Shown: positions 26,857 through 35,049 of the stretch, piece by piece
Layout: every line of letters starts with the position of its first letter
How positions within the stretch are numbered: position 1 is the first letter of the stretch
DNA from: Pararhizobium arenae
GTDB lineage: Bacteria; Pseudomonadota; Alphaproteobacteria; Rhizobiales; Rhizobiaceae
Direction: 5' to 3'
DNA length: 64,000 bases
Assembly: GCF_001931685.1 (NCBI RefSeq)
Contig: NZ_MOOY01000006.1
Coordinates: 1 to 64,000, forward strand
The notes under the pieces: model-generated
The model's database searches: none
What the model saw: only the letters and a program-made list of their open reading frames with translations
Told to the model about the DNA's origin: nothing
Translations under genes and position numbers: made by a program

Positions 26857-27870
26857 TTAAAACCCTTCGAGCACCATCTTGCCTTTGGCCTTGCCGCTTT
26901 CGATCACCGCATGCGCCTTCTTCAGATTGGCGGCATTGATCGGAGACAGCGTTTCCGTCACGGTCGATCGGATTTTGCCGGCATCGATCAAGTCGGCAAC
27001 GGCGTTCAGGAGCTTGCCCTGCTCGTCCATATCCGGCGTTTCGAAGATGGGCCTTGTGAACATCAGCTCCCAATGGGTGGAAACCGACTTGCGCTTGAAA
27101 CCCATGACGTCGAGCGTCGCCGGATCGTCGATCAGGCCGAAACGCCCCTGCGGCGCGATCAATTCAATGATCTCCTTCAGGTGCTGGTGCGTTTCGGTGG
27201 TCGAGAAGACAAAGGCAGGCGCGCCGATCCCAAGTGCCGCGACTTCCGCCGCCAGCGGCTTCGAATGATCGATTACGTGGTGGGCGCCGAGTTCCTTCAC
27301 CCAGGCCTGCGTCTCCGGCCGGGACGCGGTGGCGATGACGGTGAGGTCGGTGAGCGCCCGGGCAAGCTGGATCGCAATCGAGCCGACACCGCCGGAACCA
27401 CCGATGATCAGGATCGCATTGGCAGCTCCCGGCACCGGCTTTTTCACATCCAGCCGGTCGAACAGCATTTCCCATGCGGTGATCGAGGTCAGCGGCAGGG
27501 CGGCAGCTTCGGCATTGCCGAGGCTCTTCGGCTTTTTCCCGACGATACGCTCGTCGACGAGATGGAACTGGCTGTTGGCGCCGGGCCGGATCAGCGAGCC
27601 CGCATAAAACACCTTGTCGCCCGGTTTGAACTGGGTGACGTCCGGACCGACCTCCACGACCTTGCCGACAGCATCCCAGCCGAGCACCTTCCACTCGCCC
27701 TCAACAGGCGAGACATTCTTTCGGATCTTGGTATCGACCGGATTGACCGAGATCGCCTTGACCTCGACCAGCAGATCGCGCCCCGCCGCAACCGGGCGCG
27801 GCAGCTCGATATCCAAGAGGGCATCGTCCCTATCGATCGGGCCGGCAGATGCGTAACCAATGGCTTTCAT
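26857..27870 (-). CDS. Zinc-type alcohol dehydrogenase-like quinone oxidoreductase
   Basis: A 337-residue medium-chain dehydrogenase/reductase of the quinone oxidoreductase type. It has the N-terminal GroES-like domain (VKAISVNPVDTKIR, LGWDAVGKVVEVG) and a Rossmann fold with GGSGGVGSIAIQLAR. The structural zinc cysteines are absent, as expected for quinone reductases; NADPH is the likely cofactor. It is divergent from an HxlR regulator, 100 bp apart. That pair is typical of electrophile- or quinone-stress modules such as Qor/QorR. Confidence 0.9.
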   Translation of the reverse strand: MKAIGYASAGPIDRDDALLDIELPRPVAAGRDLLVEVKAISVNPVDTKIRKNVSPVEGEWKVLGWDAVGKVVEVGPDVTQFKPGDKVFYAGSLIRPGANSQFHLVDERIVGKKPKSLGNAEAAALPLTSITAWEMLFDRLDVKKPVPGAANAILIIGGSGGVGSIAIQLARALTDLTVIATASRPETQAWVKELGAHHVIDHSKPLAAEVAALGIGAPAFVFSTTETHQHLKEIIELIAPQGRFGLIDDPATLDVMGFKRKSVSTHWELMFTRPIFETPDMDEQGKLLNAVADLIDAGKIRSTVTETLSPINAANLKKAHAVIESGKAKGKMVLEGF

Positions 27871-27950
27871 GGCTCTTCCTTCGTCGCGTTGATATGGAGC
27901 CTAATTTGCGCTTATAATCATTTTAAGCAATACGCACAAGAACCGCCTAT

Positions 27951-27967
27951 AGTGTAAAAAGGATACT
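27951..27967. promoter_or_regulatory. Imperfect inverted repeat in the oxidoreductase/HxlR spacer
   Basis: AGTGT-N7-ATACT at 27951-27967 is an inverted repeat with one mismatch, just 3 bp before the HxlR start codon. It is placed to allow autoregulation by the HxlR dimer. This is a low-confidence site. Confidence 0.35.
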
Positions 27968-27970
27968 GTT

Positions 27971-28381
27971 ATGGCCAAGGCGCGCTACTCCCGTTTCGAC
28001 TGCAGCCCCGGCTGCGCCGTGGAAGCCGCCATCGGGCTGATCGACGGCAAGTGGAAATCGGTGGTGCTGTTTCATCTTCTCGACGGCACGCTGCGCTTCA
28101 ACGAAATCCGCCGCCATCTCGGCAGCGTCACACCGCGCATGCTGACGAACCAACTCAGAGAACTGGAAGACGATGGGCTGATCGAGCGCAAAGTCTACGC
28201 GCAGGTGCCGCCCAAGGTGGAATACACCCTCTCCCCGCTCGGCCGCAGCATGGAGCCTATCCTGCTCTCGCTGAAGGTGTGGGGTGATGCCAATATCGGC
28301 CTCTACGGCAAGCCGCGCGGCCACGATCCACGCGAGCCGGCCAATGACGGCAAGATTTCTCCACAGAGCGCCAGTGGCTGA
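27971..28381 (+). CDS. HxlR-family redox-type regulator
   Basis: A 136-residue winged helix regulator of the HxlR/DUF24 family (GLIDGKWKSVVLFHLLDG ... LRFNEIRRHLGSVTPRMLTNQLRELEDDGLI). Two cysteines, C11 and C15 in FDCSPGCAVE, lie in the N-terminal region where YodB, QorR and HypR carry their sensing cysteine, so thiol-based sensing of quinones or aldehydes is likely. It is divergent from the quinone oxidoreductase and probably represses it. Confidence 0.88.
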   Translation: MAKARYSRFDCSPGCAVEAAIGLIDGKWKSVVLFHLLDGTLRFNEIRRHLGSVTPRMLTNQLRELEDDGLIERKVYAQVPPKVEYTLSPLGRSMEPILLSLKVWGDANIGLYGKPRGHDPREPANDGKISPQSASG

Positions 28382-28452
28382 GTGAAAATCGTCAGCTTGA
28401 CGAAGCCGTGCCGTCACGCTCAAAGATGGGCGCAAGACAGGAAAGTGCGGAC

Positions 28453-28716
28453 ATGACGGAACACCAGCAGGGCAATTTTCACGAGCGCATGACGATCACG
28501 GGCGAGCTCGATGCCGCATCCTTCCTGCCCTGGATCCGCCGCCATGCCGCCAAGCTTGGCCTTTCACAGGAAATTTCCCATGCTGATGCCGAGCGCATCG
28601 AGCTTGAGCTTGCAGGTCCCGTAGAGCTGATCGACATGATGGAAATGGGCTGCTCGCTTGGCCCGATCGATGTCTGGGTGGAGACCATTGAACGCGCGAA
28701 GATTGAAGCACGCTGA
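28453..28716 (+). CDS. Acylphosphatase-like protein lacking catalytic residues
   Basis: An 87-residue protein that follows the acylphosphatase pattern: a beta strand RMTITGEL, a helix FLPWIRRHAAKLGL, then strands and a C-terminal CSLGPIDVWVETIE like the GPxxAxVxxV end of the family. The arginine expected in the GxVQGVxFR loop and the following asparagine are not visible (GELDAASF, SQEISHAD), so it is probably catalytically inactive. The start at 28453 is chosen because the homologous region begins there. It follows the HxlR gene by 71 bp. Confidence 0.55.
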   Translation: MTEHQQGNFHERMTITGELDAASFLPWIRRHAAKLGLSQEISHADAERIELELAGPVELIDMMEMGCSLGPIDVWVETIERAKIEAR

Positions 28717-28795
28717 GCATCTTCATCCTATGCGGTTATTCCCAGTCCTGAATATGTGCAACTTATTTAATCATCGTTGCCATTGCGGAATATTT

Positions 28796-28809
28796 ATGCA
28801 AACGTGCAT
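28796..28809 (+). promoter_or_regulatory. ATGCA-N4-TGCAT inverted repeat upstream of the split-Rieske operon
   Basis: A perfect 5-bp inverted repeat with 4-bp spacer lies 80 bp before the first gene of the eight-gene operon. It is a reasonable operator size for a LacI, GntR or TetR regulator. Which regulator would bind is not known; the nearest candidate is the GntR protein at 37972-38640. Confidence 0.4.
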
Positions 28810-28888
28810 TTCGCTGAACAGACGGACAACACTTCAAGTGGCCCATCTTTAACCGGCAAAACGTTGAAATTGTTCAGAGAGCTTACCC

Positions 28889-29533
28889 ATGCATACCCTT
28901 ACGACCGGCCCTTGGACGCCAGTCGCGCTTTCCGCCGATCTGCCGGTGGGAACCGTTATTCCGGCGCGTATTCCTGCCGGCTCGATCGCCCTCTGGCGCA
29001 GCGAAAGCGGGCGCCTCTCCGCATCCGCTGATCGCTGTCCCCATCGCGGCATGAGCCTATCGCACGGCTTCGTGCGCGGCGAAAACCTGTCCTGCATCTA
29101 TCATGGCTGGAGCTACGCCCGGAGCGGACAATGCATTCGCATCCCCGCCCATCCCGGCCTGGAACCGCCGGAAACCATTCGCGCCAAGACCTTTACAGTT
29201 GAGGAAGTGGGCGGCGTGATCTGGGTGGCCACCGATGAAGCCACGACGGCCCCGCCTGCGTTTGAAGGCCTGGCACCCCTTCGCTCGATGACAACGACGG
29301 CCGGCATTGCCGCAATTGAGGCCGCTGCCGGCGCCAAGGCAAGCGCCGAAGGGCTTGTCGTGCCGGTCGGTGACACGCTCTGTCTTCTCGTGTCTACCCG
29401 CGATGATGGGCAGACACTGATCCATGTGCTCGTGACGGGCGCGGCGAGCGCAGAGGCCCGTATCGGCGCGTCGCGCGCTGCGGAAAGCCTGCGCCGGGCC
29501 GCCGAGGCTGTTCAGAAGGAGAACGCAGCATGA
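28889..29533 (+). CDS. Stand-alone Rieske [2Fe-2S] protein of a split oxygenase
   Basis: A 214-residue cytosolic protein whose first 115 residues form an oxygenase-type Rieske domain: C50-P-H52 and C69-I-Y-H72 bind the cluster, followed by GVIWVATDE. The remaining 100 residues are Ala-rich and match neither an oxygenase catalytic domain nor a reductase. The stop overlaps the start of the next gene (ATGA), and that gene encodes an oxygenase catalytic domain without cluster ligands. I infer that this protein delivers electrons to it, as the extra N-terminal Rieske domain of NdmD does for NdmC. First gene of an eight-gene operon. Confidence 0.85.
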   Translation: MHTLTTGPWTPVALSADLPVGTVIPARIPAGSIALWRSESGRLSASADRCPHRGMSLSHGFVRGENLSCIYHGWSYARSGQCIRIPAHPGLEPPETIRAKTFTVEEVGGVIWVATDEATTAPPAFEGLAPLRSMTTTAGIAAIEAAAGAKASAEGLVVPVGDTLCLLVSTRDDGQTLIHVLVTGAASAEARIGASRAAESLRRAAEAVQKENAA

Positions 29534-30375
29534 GCGTTCAAGCCATGATCGACGAATGGTATCCGGTCGGCATCGCCGCCCAGCTTGATGCGGCTGGCCG
29601 CAACACCATGCTGATGGGCGAGCCGATTGTCGTTGCCAAGGATGCCAATGGTCAGGCGAAAGTGACGGGCGGCAATGGCCGCTTGCTGCCGGTCAAGATG
29701 CGCTACGGCCATGTCTGGACCTCGCTCGGTGAGCCGAAGAAAGACCTGTTCCCGATCCCCGAGGCAGACCAGCCCGGCCGCCGCTTCGTCGATGTCGGCG
29801 TTGTCCGCGTGCGCTGCTCGCCGCTGCGCGCGGTCGAAAATTTCCTCGATGTCGCCCATTTCCCCTTCGTTCACACCGATATCCTCGGCGCCGAGCCCCA
29901 TACCGAAGTGCAGAACTACAAGGTGGAAATCCGCGAGGACGTGGATGAGGTCTGGGCAACGCAGGTGAAATTTTACCAGCCGCAGGCGGCGAAATCCGCA
30001 AGCGGCGGCATCACCACGGAATATATGTACCGCGTCGCCGCCCCGACCTGCACGGTTCTCTACAAGACTTGCCCGCCGCGTCCCAGCGAATGGGATGTGA
30101 TCACCCTCTTCGTGCAGCCGCTGACTGAGGAGCTTTGTGACGTCTGGCCGTGGATGGCGCTGTTCGATGACGAAACGTCGATGACCGATCTCATCCATTT
30201 CCAGCAGACGATCTTCCTGCAGGACCGCTCGATCCTGGAAAACCAGATCCCCCGCCTGCTGCCGCTCGATCCCGGCATGGAAATTCCCACACGGGCGGAC
30301 CTGACCTCTATTGCCTATCGTCGCTGGCTGAAGCGCCACAACTATACCTACGGTGCGCAGCTGGTGGCCCAATAA
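29530..30375 (+). CDS. Rieske-oxygenase catalytic subunit lacking its own Rieske cluster
   Basis: A 281-residue non-heme iron oxygenase subunit. ENFLDVAHFPFVH (residues 103-115) supplies the bridging Asp107 and the iron ligands His110 and His115; Asp232 in FLQDRSILENQ is the likely third ligand. The first 67 residues keep the outer strands of a Rieske domain (WYPVGIA ... GEPIVVAKDANG ... YGHVWTSLGEP), but the middle that would hold the CxH and CxxH ligands is missing, so the cluster loops seem to be deleted. This is the NdmC-like build. Family members carry out N- or O-demethylation or ring hydroxylation. The gene overlaps both neighbours by a few bases, consistent with complex formation. Confidence 0.85.
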   Translation: MSVQAMIDEWYPVGIAAQLDAAGRNTMLMGEPIVVAKDANGQAKVTGGNGRLLPVKMRYGHVWTSLGEPKKDLFPIPEADQPGRRFVDVGVVRVRCSPLRAVENFLDVAHFPFVHTDILGAEPHTEVQNYKVEIREDVDEVWATQVKFYQPQAAKSASGGITTEYMYRVAAPTCTVLYKTCPPRPSEWDVITLFVQPLTEELCDVWPWMALFDDETSMTDLIHFQQTIFLQDRSILENQIPRLLPLDPGMEIPTRADLTSIAYRRWLKRHNYTYGAQLVAQ

Positions 30376-31034
30376 TGAAGCTCTACGACTACATCCTCTC
30401 GCCCAGCTGCTACAAGGTTCGCCTGATGGCGGCGCTGACCGGCGTGAAGCTAGACCTCCGCCCCGTCGATTTCCACCCCGGCCTTGAGCATCGTAGCCCT
30501 GAACTGCTGGCGCTCAATCCGGCAGGCTCGATCCCGATCCTCGAAGAGGGTGATCTGATCCTCACCGAATCCTCGGCAATACTCGTCTATCTCGCGGCAC
30601 AGGCCGCCCCTGAATGGCTGGCAGGCACGAAGCCGGAAGAGGCCGCAAGGGTGCAGCAATGGCTGTCCTTCTCCGGCCGGCTGACGGCAAATCTCGGCGG
30701 CGCGCGGCTGCACGAAATGCTGCTGCGCCCCGGAGATATCGGCGCGCTGCAGGCCCAGGGCATCGCCGCCCTTCGCGAACTCGAAGCCGGTCTCGTCGAG
30801 CAGAACCTGCGCGGCGAACGTTTCCTTGCGGCAGATCGGCCGACGGTCGCCGATATCGCCTGCTTCCCCTACGTGGCGCTGGCGCCGGATGGCGGGGTTT
30901 CGCTCGATCCTTATCCGGCAATCCGCCTGTGGTCGCGGGCACTGCGTTCGCTCGACGGCTTTATCGAAATGCCGGGCATTCACCGGCTGCATGAACTGAA
31001 GGCCGAACCAACGGTCGAGGAAAGCAAGGCATGA
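30375..31034 (+). CDS. Glutathione S-transferase-like protein (possible NdmE analogue)
   Basis: A 219-residue GST-fold protein. N-terminal thioredoxin-like domain has SPSCYKVRL (S9-C12) in the active-site position, NPAGSIPIL with the cis-proline, and LTESSAILVYL for glutathione binding. The helical C-terminal domain ends with DRPTVADIACFPYV. It starts within the TAA of the oxygenase gene and overlaps the deaminase by 4 bp. In the caffeine N7-demethylase, the GST-like protein NdmE physically bridges NdmC and NdmD; the same gene company here suggests a structural role, though catalysis with glutathione is equally possible. Confidence 0.88.
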   Translation: MKLYDYILSPSCYKVRLMAALTGVKLDLRPVDFHPGLEHRSPELLALNPAGSIPILEEGDLILTESSAILVYLAAQAAPEWLAGTKPEEAARVQQWLSFSGRLTANLGGARLHEMLLRPGDIGALQAQGIAALRELEAGLVEQNLRGERFLAADRPTVADIACFPYVALAPDGGVSLDPYPAIRLWSRALRSLDGFIEMPGIHRLHELKAEPTVEESKA

Positions 31035-32404
31035 GCGGATACCTCCTGAAAAACTGCGCGGCCGTGGTCGTCGACGAAGGCAAGGGGCCGATCGTCAAGC
31101 GCAACGTCGATCTGCTGACCGATGGCCCGGCCATCAAGGCGATCGGCGAAAACCTCGTCGCGCCAGTGGGCGTCACGGTTCAGGATGCGACCGGGTGGTT
31201 TGTCTATCCCGGCCTCGTCAACACCCACCACCACTTCTTCCAGTGCTTCGTGCGCAACCGCGCCGATCTCGACTGGACCAAACTTTCGGTCATCGAGTGG
31301 CTGGACAAGATCTATCCGATCTTCTCGCAACTCAACGAGGAATGCTTCTATCATTCCTCCGTCACCGCCATGGCCGAGCAGATCAAGCACGGCTGCACCA
31401 CCGCCTTCGATCACCAGTATAATTTCCCGCGCCATGCCGGAAAGCGGCTGATCGACCGCCAGTTCGAGGCGGCTGACCTGCTCGGCATACGTTTCCACGC
31501 CGGTCGCGGCGGCAATACGCTGCCGAAGTCGGAAGGCTCCACCATCCCCGACGAGATGCTGGAAACGACGGACGAGTTCATCGCCGATTGCGCCCGCCTG
31601 ATCGACACCTATCACGACACCAGCCCCTTCAGCATGCGCCAGGTCGTCGTCGCGCCCTGCCAGCCGGTGAACTGCTACCGCGAGACCTTCGTGGAATCCG
31701 TCGCACTAGCGCGGGACAAGGGCGTGCTGATGCACACCCATGTCGGCGAAGGCGAAAGCCCGGTCATTCTCGCCCGCCACGGCAAGCGCACCGTCGATTA
31801 TCTCGAAGAACTCGGCTTTGCCGGTCCTGACGCCTTCTACGCCCATTGCTGGGAACTGACCCATGATGAGCTGCGGACAATGGCGGCGAGCGGCACGGGC
31901 GTCGCCCATTGCCCGGAACCGGTCTATCTCGTCGGCGCCGAAGTCACCGATATTCCGGCCATGGCCGCGCTCGGCGTGCGCGTCGGTCTCGGCTGCGATG
32001 GTGCGGCCTCCAACGACAACTCGAACCTGATGCACTGCCTGCATTCGGCTTACATGCTGCAATGCCTCGTCGCCTCCACCCGCAGGCATCCCGTTCCGCC
32101 CCCGGTCGATTTCCTTGGCTACGGCACGACGGGCGGCGCGAGCCTGCTCGGCCGTAGCGATATCGGCCGTCTCGCCCCCGGCATGGCGGCGGACCTGTTT
32201 GCCATCAACACCCGCCGCATGGATTATGTCGGCACGCGGCACGATCCCCTGAGCCTCATCCCGCGCGTCGGCATCGGCATGGCGACCGACATGACCATGA
32301 TCAATGGCCGCATCGTCTGGCAGGACGGCGCGTTTCCGGGCCTCGACGAAGCCAAGCTTGCCGCCAACGCCGAGGCGGCGCTCGCCACCGTGAATTTCTC
32401 ATAA
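31031..32404 (+). CDS. Amidohydrolase, 8-oxoguanine/guanine deaminase type
   Basis: A 457-residue amidohydrolase-superfamily enzyme of the TrzN/8-oxoguanine deaminase group. Metal ligands are the HxH of NTHHHFFQ (H66, H68), the later histidines in MHTHVGEG and the catalytic aspartate in GCDGAASNDNSN. DWTKLSVIEWLDKIYPIF resembles 8-oxoguanine deaminase and hydroxydechloroatrazine ethylaminohydrolase. The likely reaction is removal of an amino (or alkylamino) group from a purine or similar ring. It overlaps the GST gene by ATGA and is followed by a purine/nucleoside-type ABC importer, which supports a purine-like substrate. Confidence 0.88.
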   Translation: MSGYLLKNCAAVVVDEGKGPIVKRNVDLLTDGPAIKAIGENLVAPVGVTVQDATGWFVYPGLVNTHHHFFQCFVRNRADLDWTKLSVIEWLDKIYPIFSQLNEECFYHSSVTAMAEQIKHGCTTAFDHQYNFPRHAGKRLIDRQFEAADLLGIRFHAGRGGNTLPKSEGSTIPDEMLETTDEFIADCARLIDTYHDTSPFSMRQVVVAPCQPVNCYRETFVESVALARDKGVLMHTHVGEGESPVILARHGKRTVDYLEELGFAGPDAFYAHCWELTHDELRTMAASGTGVAHCPEPVYLVGAEVTDIPAMAALGVRVGLGCDGAASNDNSNLMHCLHSAYMLQCLVASTRRHPVPPPVDFLGYGTTGGASLLGRSDIGRLAPGMAADLFAINTRRMDYVGTRHDPLSLIPRVGIGMATDMTMINGRIVWQDGAFPGLDEAKLAANAEAALATVNFS

Positions 32405-32427
32405 AAACCAACAGAGGGAATAAGAAC

Positions 32428-33525
32428 ATGACCAACATTACCCGTAGAACCCTGATGAAGGCCGCAGCCGCCACCGGCCTTGCCGGCGCGCTCGGCAGCC
32501 GCATGGCCTTCGCCGCCGACGAGCCTTTGGGCATTGCCCTCGTCATTCCCTCGCCGATCGGCGATGTGGGCTGGGGCCATGCGCTTGCCGCCGGCCTCGA
32601 GCCGATCAAGGCCGCCTATGGCGACAAGGTGAAAGTCACCATCCTCGAAAACATTCCGGAAGGCCCGGATGCAGACCGCATCATGAACAAGACCGTCGCC
32701 GACGGTAACAAGTTCCTGATCGCCGGCTCCTTCGGCTACCAGAACGGCGCGCTGCAGATCGCCCGCCGCGACCCGAGCGTTACGGTCCTTCACGCTTCCG
32801 GCTTCCAGGTCGCGCCGAACTTCTCGCCTTTTGCCGCCAAGTATTTCCAGGGCACCTACCTGCTCGGCATGGCCGCCGCCGCTCTTTCCAAGACCGGCAA
32901 GCTTGGCTCCGTCTCGGCCTTTGCCATCCCGGAACTGATCACCTCGATCAATGCGTTTACGCTCGGCGCCCAGACCGTCAACCCGAACATCGAAGTCTCG
33001 GTCGTCTGGGTCAACTCCTGGTTCGACCCGGCCACGGAGCAGGAAGCCGCCAAGGCGCTGATCGCCCAGAATTGTGACGTGATCTTCTCCAACGCGCAGG
33101 ACACGCCATCCGTCATCTCCGCGTGCGAGGAAGCCGGCGTCTATTCCTTCAACCTCAATTCCTCGATGAAGAAGTACGCCGAGAAGACCTATCTCGGCTG
33201 CGTCGCCACCGACTGGTCGCCCTTCTTCAAGGCTTCGGTCGAAGATCACCTCGCCGGCACCTTCAAGGGCGCGAACGCCTTCCTCGGCGTTGCCGACAAG
33301 GTTGTCGAGGTCACCGACTGGAACCCGGCTATCCCGGCCGAGACCATGACCAAGATCAAGGAACTGGAAGCCAAGATCGCAGACGGCAGCTTCTCGCCCT
33401 TCACCGGCCCGCTCACCAAGGCTGACGGTTCGGAAGGCGTGGCTGCCGGCGTGACCATGGCCGATGCCGAGATCGTTGCCATGGACTGGCACGTCAAGGG
33501 TGTAGCAACACCGCTGCCGAAGTAA
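32428..33525 (+). CDS. BMP-family ABC substrate-binding protein
   Basis: Periplasmic binding protein (365 residues) of the BMP/PnrA family, which binds nucleosides and purines. The N-terminus is a Tat-type signal (RRTLMKAAAATG, hydrophobic stretch, cleavage near AFAADE). IALVIPSPIGDVGWG and the FGYQNGALQIA region match the family. It starts 23 bp after the deaminase gene and precedes the ATPase by 6 bp. It would capture the substrate that the operon degrades. Confidence 0.9.
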   Translation: MTNITRRTLMKAAAATGLAGALGSRMAFAADEPLGIALVIPSPIGDVGWGHALAAGLEPIKAAYGDKVKVTILENIPEGPDADRIMNKTVADGNKFLIAGSFGYQNGALQIARRDPSVTVLHASGFQVAPNFSPFAAKYFQGTYLLGMAAAALSKTGKLGSVSAFAIPELITSINAFTLGAQTVNPNIEVSVVWVNSWFDPATEQEAAKALIAQNCDVIFSNAQDTPSVISACEEAGVYSFNLNSSMKKYAEKTYLGCVATDWSPFFKASVEDHLAGTFKGANAFLGVADKVVEVTDWNPAIPAETMTKIKELEAKIADGSFSPFTGPLTKADGSEGVAAGVTMADAEIVAMDWHVKGVATPLPK

Positions 33526-33531
33526 GCCGAT

Positions 33532-35049
33532 ATGACCACCCCGCTCCTGTCGCTGCGCGGCATTTCCAAGAGCTACGGACCGATCAAGGCCAATCAGGAG
33601 ATTGACCTTGATGTGGCCGAGAATTCGATCCATGCGATCCTCGGGGAAAACGGGGCGGGCAAATCGACGCTGATGAAACTCATCTACGGCGTGGAACAGC
33701 CGGACGGCGGAACCGCCGTCTGGCAGGGAGAACCCTTGCACCTTGCTTCGCCCGCCGAAGCGAGGCGCCGGGGCATCGGCATGGTCTTCCAGCACTTCTC
33801 TCTGTTCGAGACCCTGACGGTGGTGGAGAATATCCGCCTCGTCGTGCCCGGTCGCAAGGCCGAGCTCACCGAGCGCATCCGCACGCTGGGCCGCGATTTC
33901 GGGCTTGAGGTCGATCCGCTTGCGCATGTGCATGCGCTCTCCGTCGGGGAGCGCCAGCGGGTGGAAATCATCCGCTGCCTGATGACCAATCCCAAGCTCT
34001 TAATCCTCGACGAGCCGACTTCGGTGCTGCCGCCGCAGCTGGTCGAGAAGCTTTTCGACACCCTGCGACGCCTGCGCGATGGCGGCGTTTCCATCCTCTT
34101 CATCTCCCACAAGCTGGAAGAAATCCGGGCGATCTGCGACCGCGCCACCATCCTGCGCGGCGGCCGCGTCACCGGCCATGTCGATCCGCGCGAGCATGAC
34201 GCCCATGATCTCGCCCGCATGATGATCGGCCGTGACATGCCCGAGCCGATGCCGGCCGTGGCAACCGAAGGCGGCGACAAGCAGCTCGAGATCATCGGCC
34301 TCAGCTACACGCCGGACGATCCCTTCGCCGTGCCGCTCTCGGATATCACGCTGAGCGTCCGCGCCGGCGAAATCCTCGGCATCGCCGGCATTTCCGGCAA
34401 CGGCCAGAGCGAGCTTGCCGGGCTGATTTCCGGCGAGACTGTCCTCGGCCGCGAGCAGCACGACCGCATCTTCATGATGGGCAAGGACGTCGGTCAGCTT
34501 CCCGCCGCCGCCCGCCGCAAACTCGGCTTCGCCTTCGTGCCGGAAGACCGGCTGGGACGCGGTGCCGTTCCGGAAATGTCGCTGGTGATGAACAGCCTGC
34601 TGACCGCCCATTCCCTGAAGCTCGTGAACGGCGGCCTCGTCGACAAGTCACGCGCCACCGCCTTCACCAATGACTGCATCCGCGACTACGACGTGCGCAC
34701 CCCCGGCCCGGAAGCCGAAGCCGGCGCGCTTTCCGGCGGCAACCTGCAGAAGTTCATCGTCGGTCGCGAGATCATGCTGGCGCCGAAGCTGCTGTTCGTG
34801 GCGCAGCCGACATGGGGCGTCGATATCGGTGCAGCCTCCGCCATCCGCCGCCGGCTGATCGCGCTGCGCAACGAAGGCATGGCCATCCTCGTCATATCGG
34901 AGGAACTGGAAGAGCTGTTTGAACTCTCGGACACCATCCAGGTCCTGCACCACGGCACCTTGAGCCAGCCGCTGGTGACCCGCGACACGAAGGCCGAGGA
35001 GATCGGCCGCTACATGATCGGGGCGAGCCCCATGAAAGCCTCCGCATGA
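33532..35049 (+). CDS. Nucleoside-type ABC transporter ATPase (two domains)
   Basis: A 505-residue cytosolic ATPase with two ABC domains, as in YufO/NupA and RbsA-type importers. The first has Walker A GENGAGKST, signature LSVGERQ and Walker B LLILDEPTSVL. The second has a degenerate Walker A (GISGNGQSE) and signature LSGGNLQK, as usual in this family. It overlaps the downstream permease by ATGA. It powers uptake of the operon's substrate. Confidence 0.93.
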   Translation: MTTPLLSLRGISKSYGPIKANQEIDLDVAENSIHAILGENGAGKSTLMKLIYGVEQPDGGTAVWQGEPLHLASPAEARRRGIGMVFQHFSLFETLTVVENIRLVVPGRKAELTERIRTLGRDFGLEVDPLAHVHALSVGERQRVEIIRCLMTNPKLLILDEPTSVLPPQLVEKLFDTLRRLRDGGVSILFISHKLEEIRAICDRATILRGGRVTGHVDPREHDAHDLARMMIGRDMPEPMPAVATEGGDKQLEIIGLSYTPDDPFAVPLSDITLSVRAGEILGIAGISGNGQSELAGLISGETVLGREQHDRIFMMGKDVGQLPAAARRKLGFAFVPEDRLGRGAVPEMSLVMNSLLTAHSLKLVNGGLVDKSRATAFTNDCIRDYDVRTPGPEAEAGALSGGNLQKFIVGREIMLAPKLLFVAQPTWGVDIGAASAIRRRLIALRNEGMAILVISEELEELFELSDTIQVLHHGTLSQPLVTRDTKAEEIGRYMIGASPMKASA

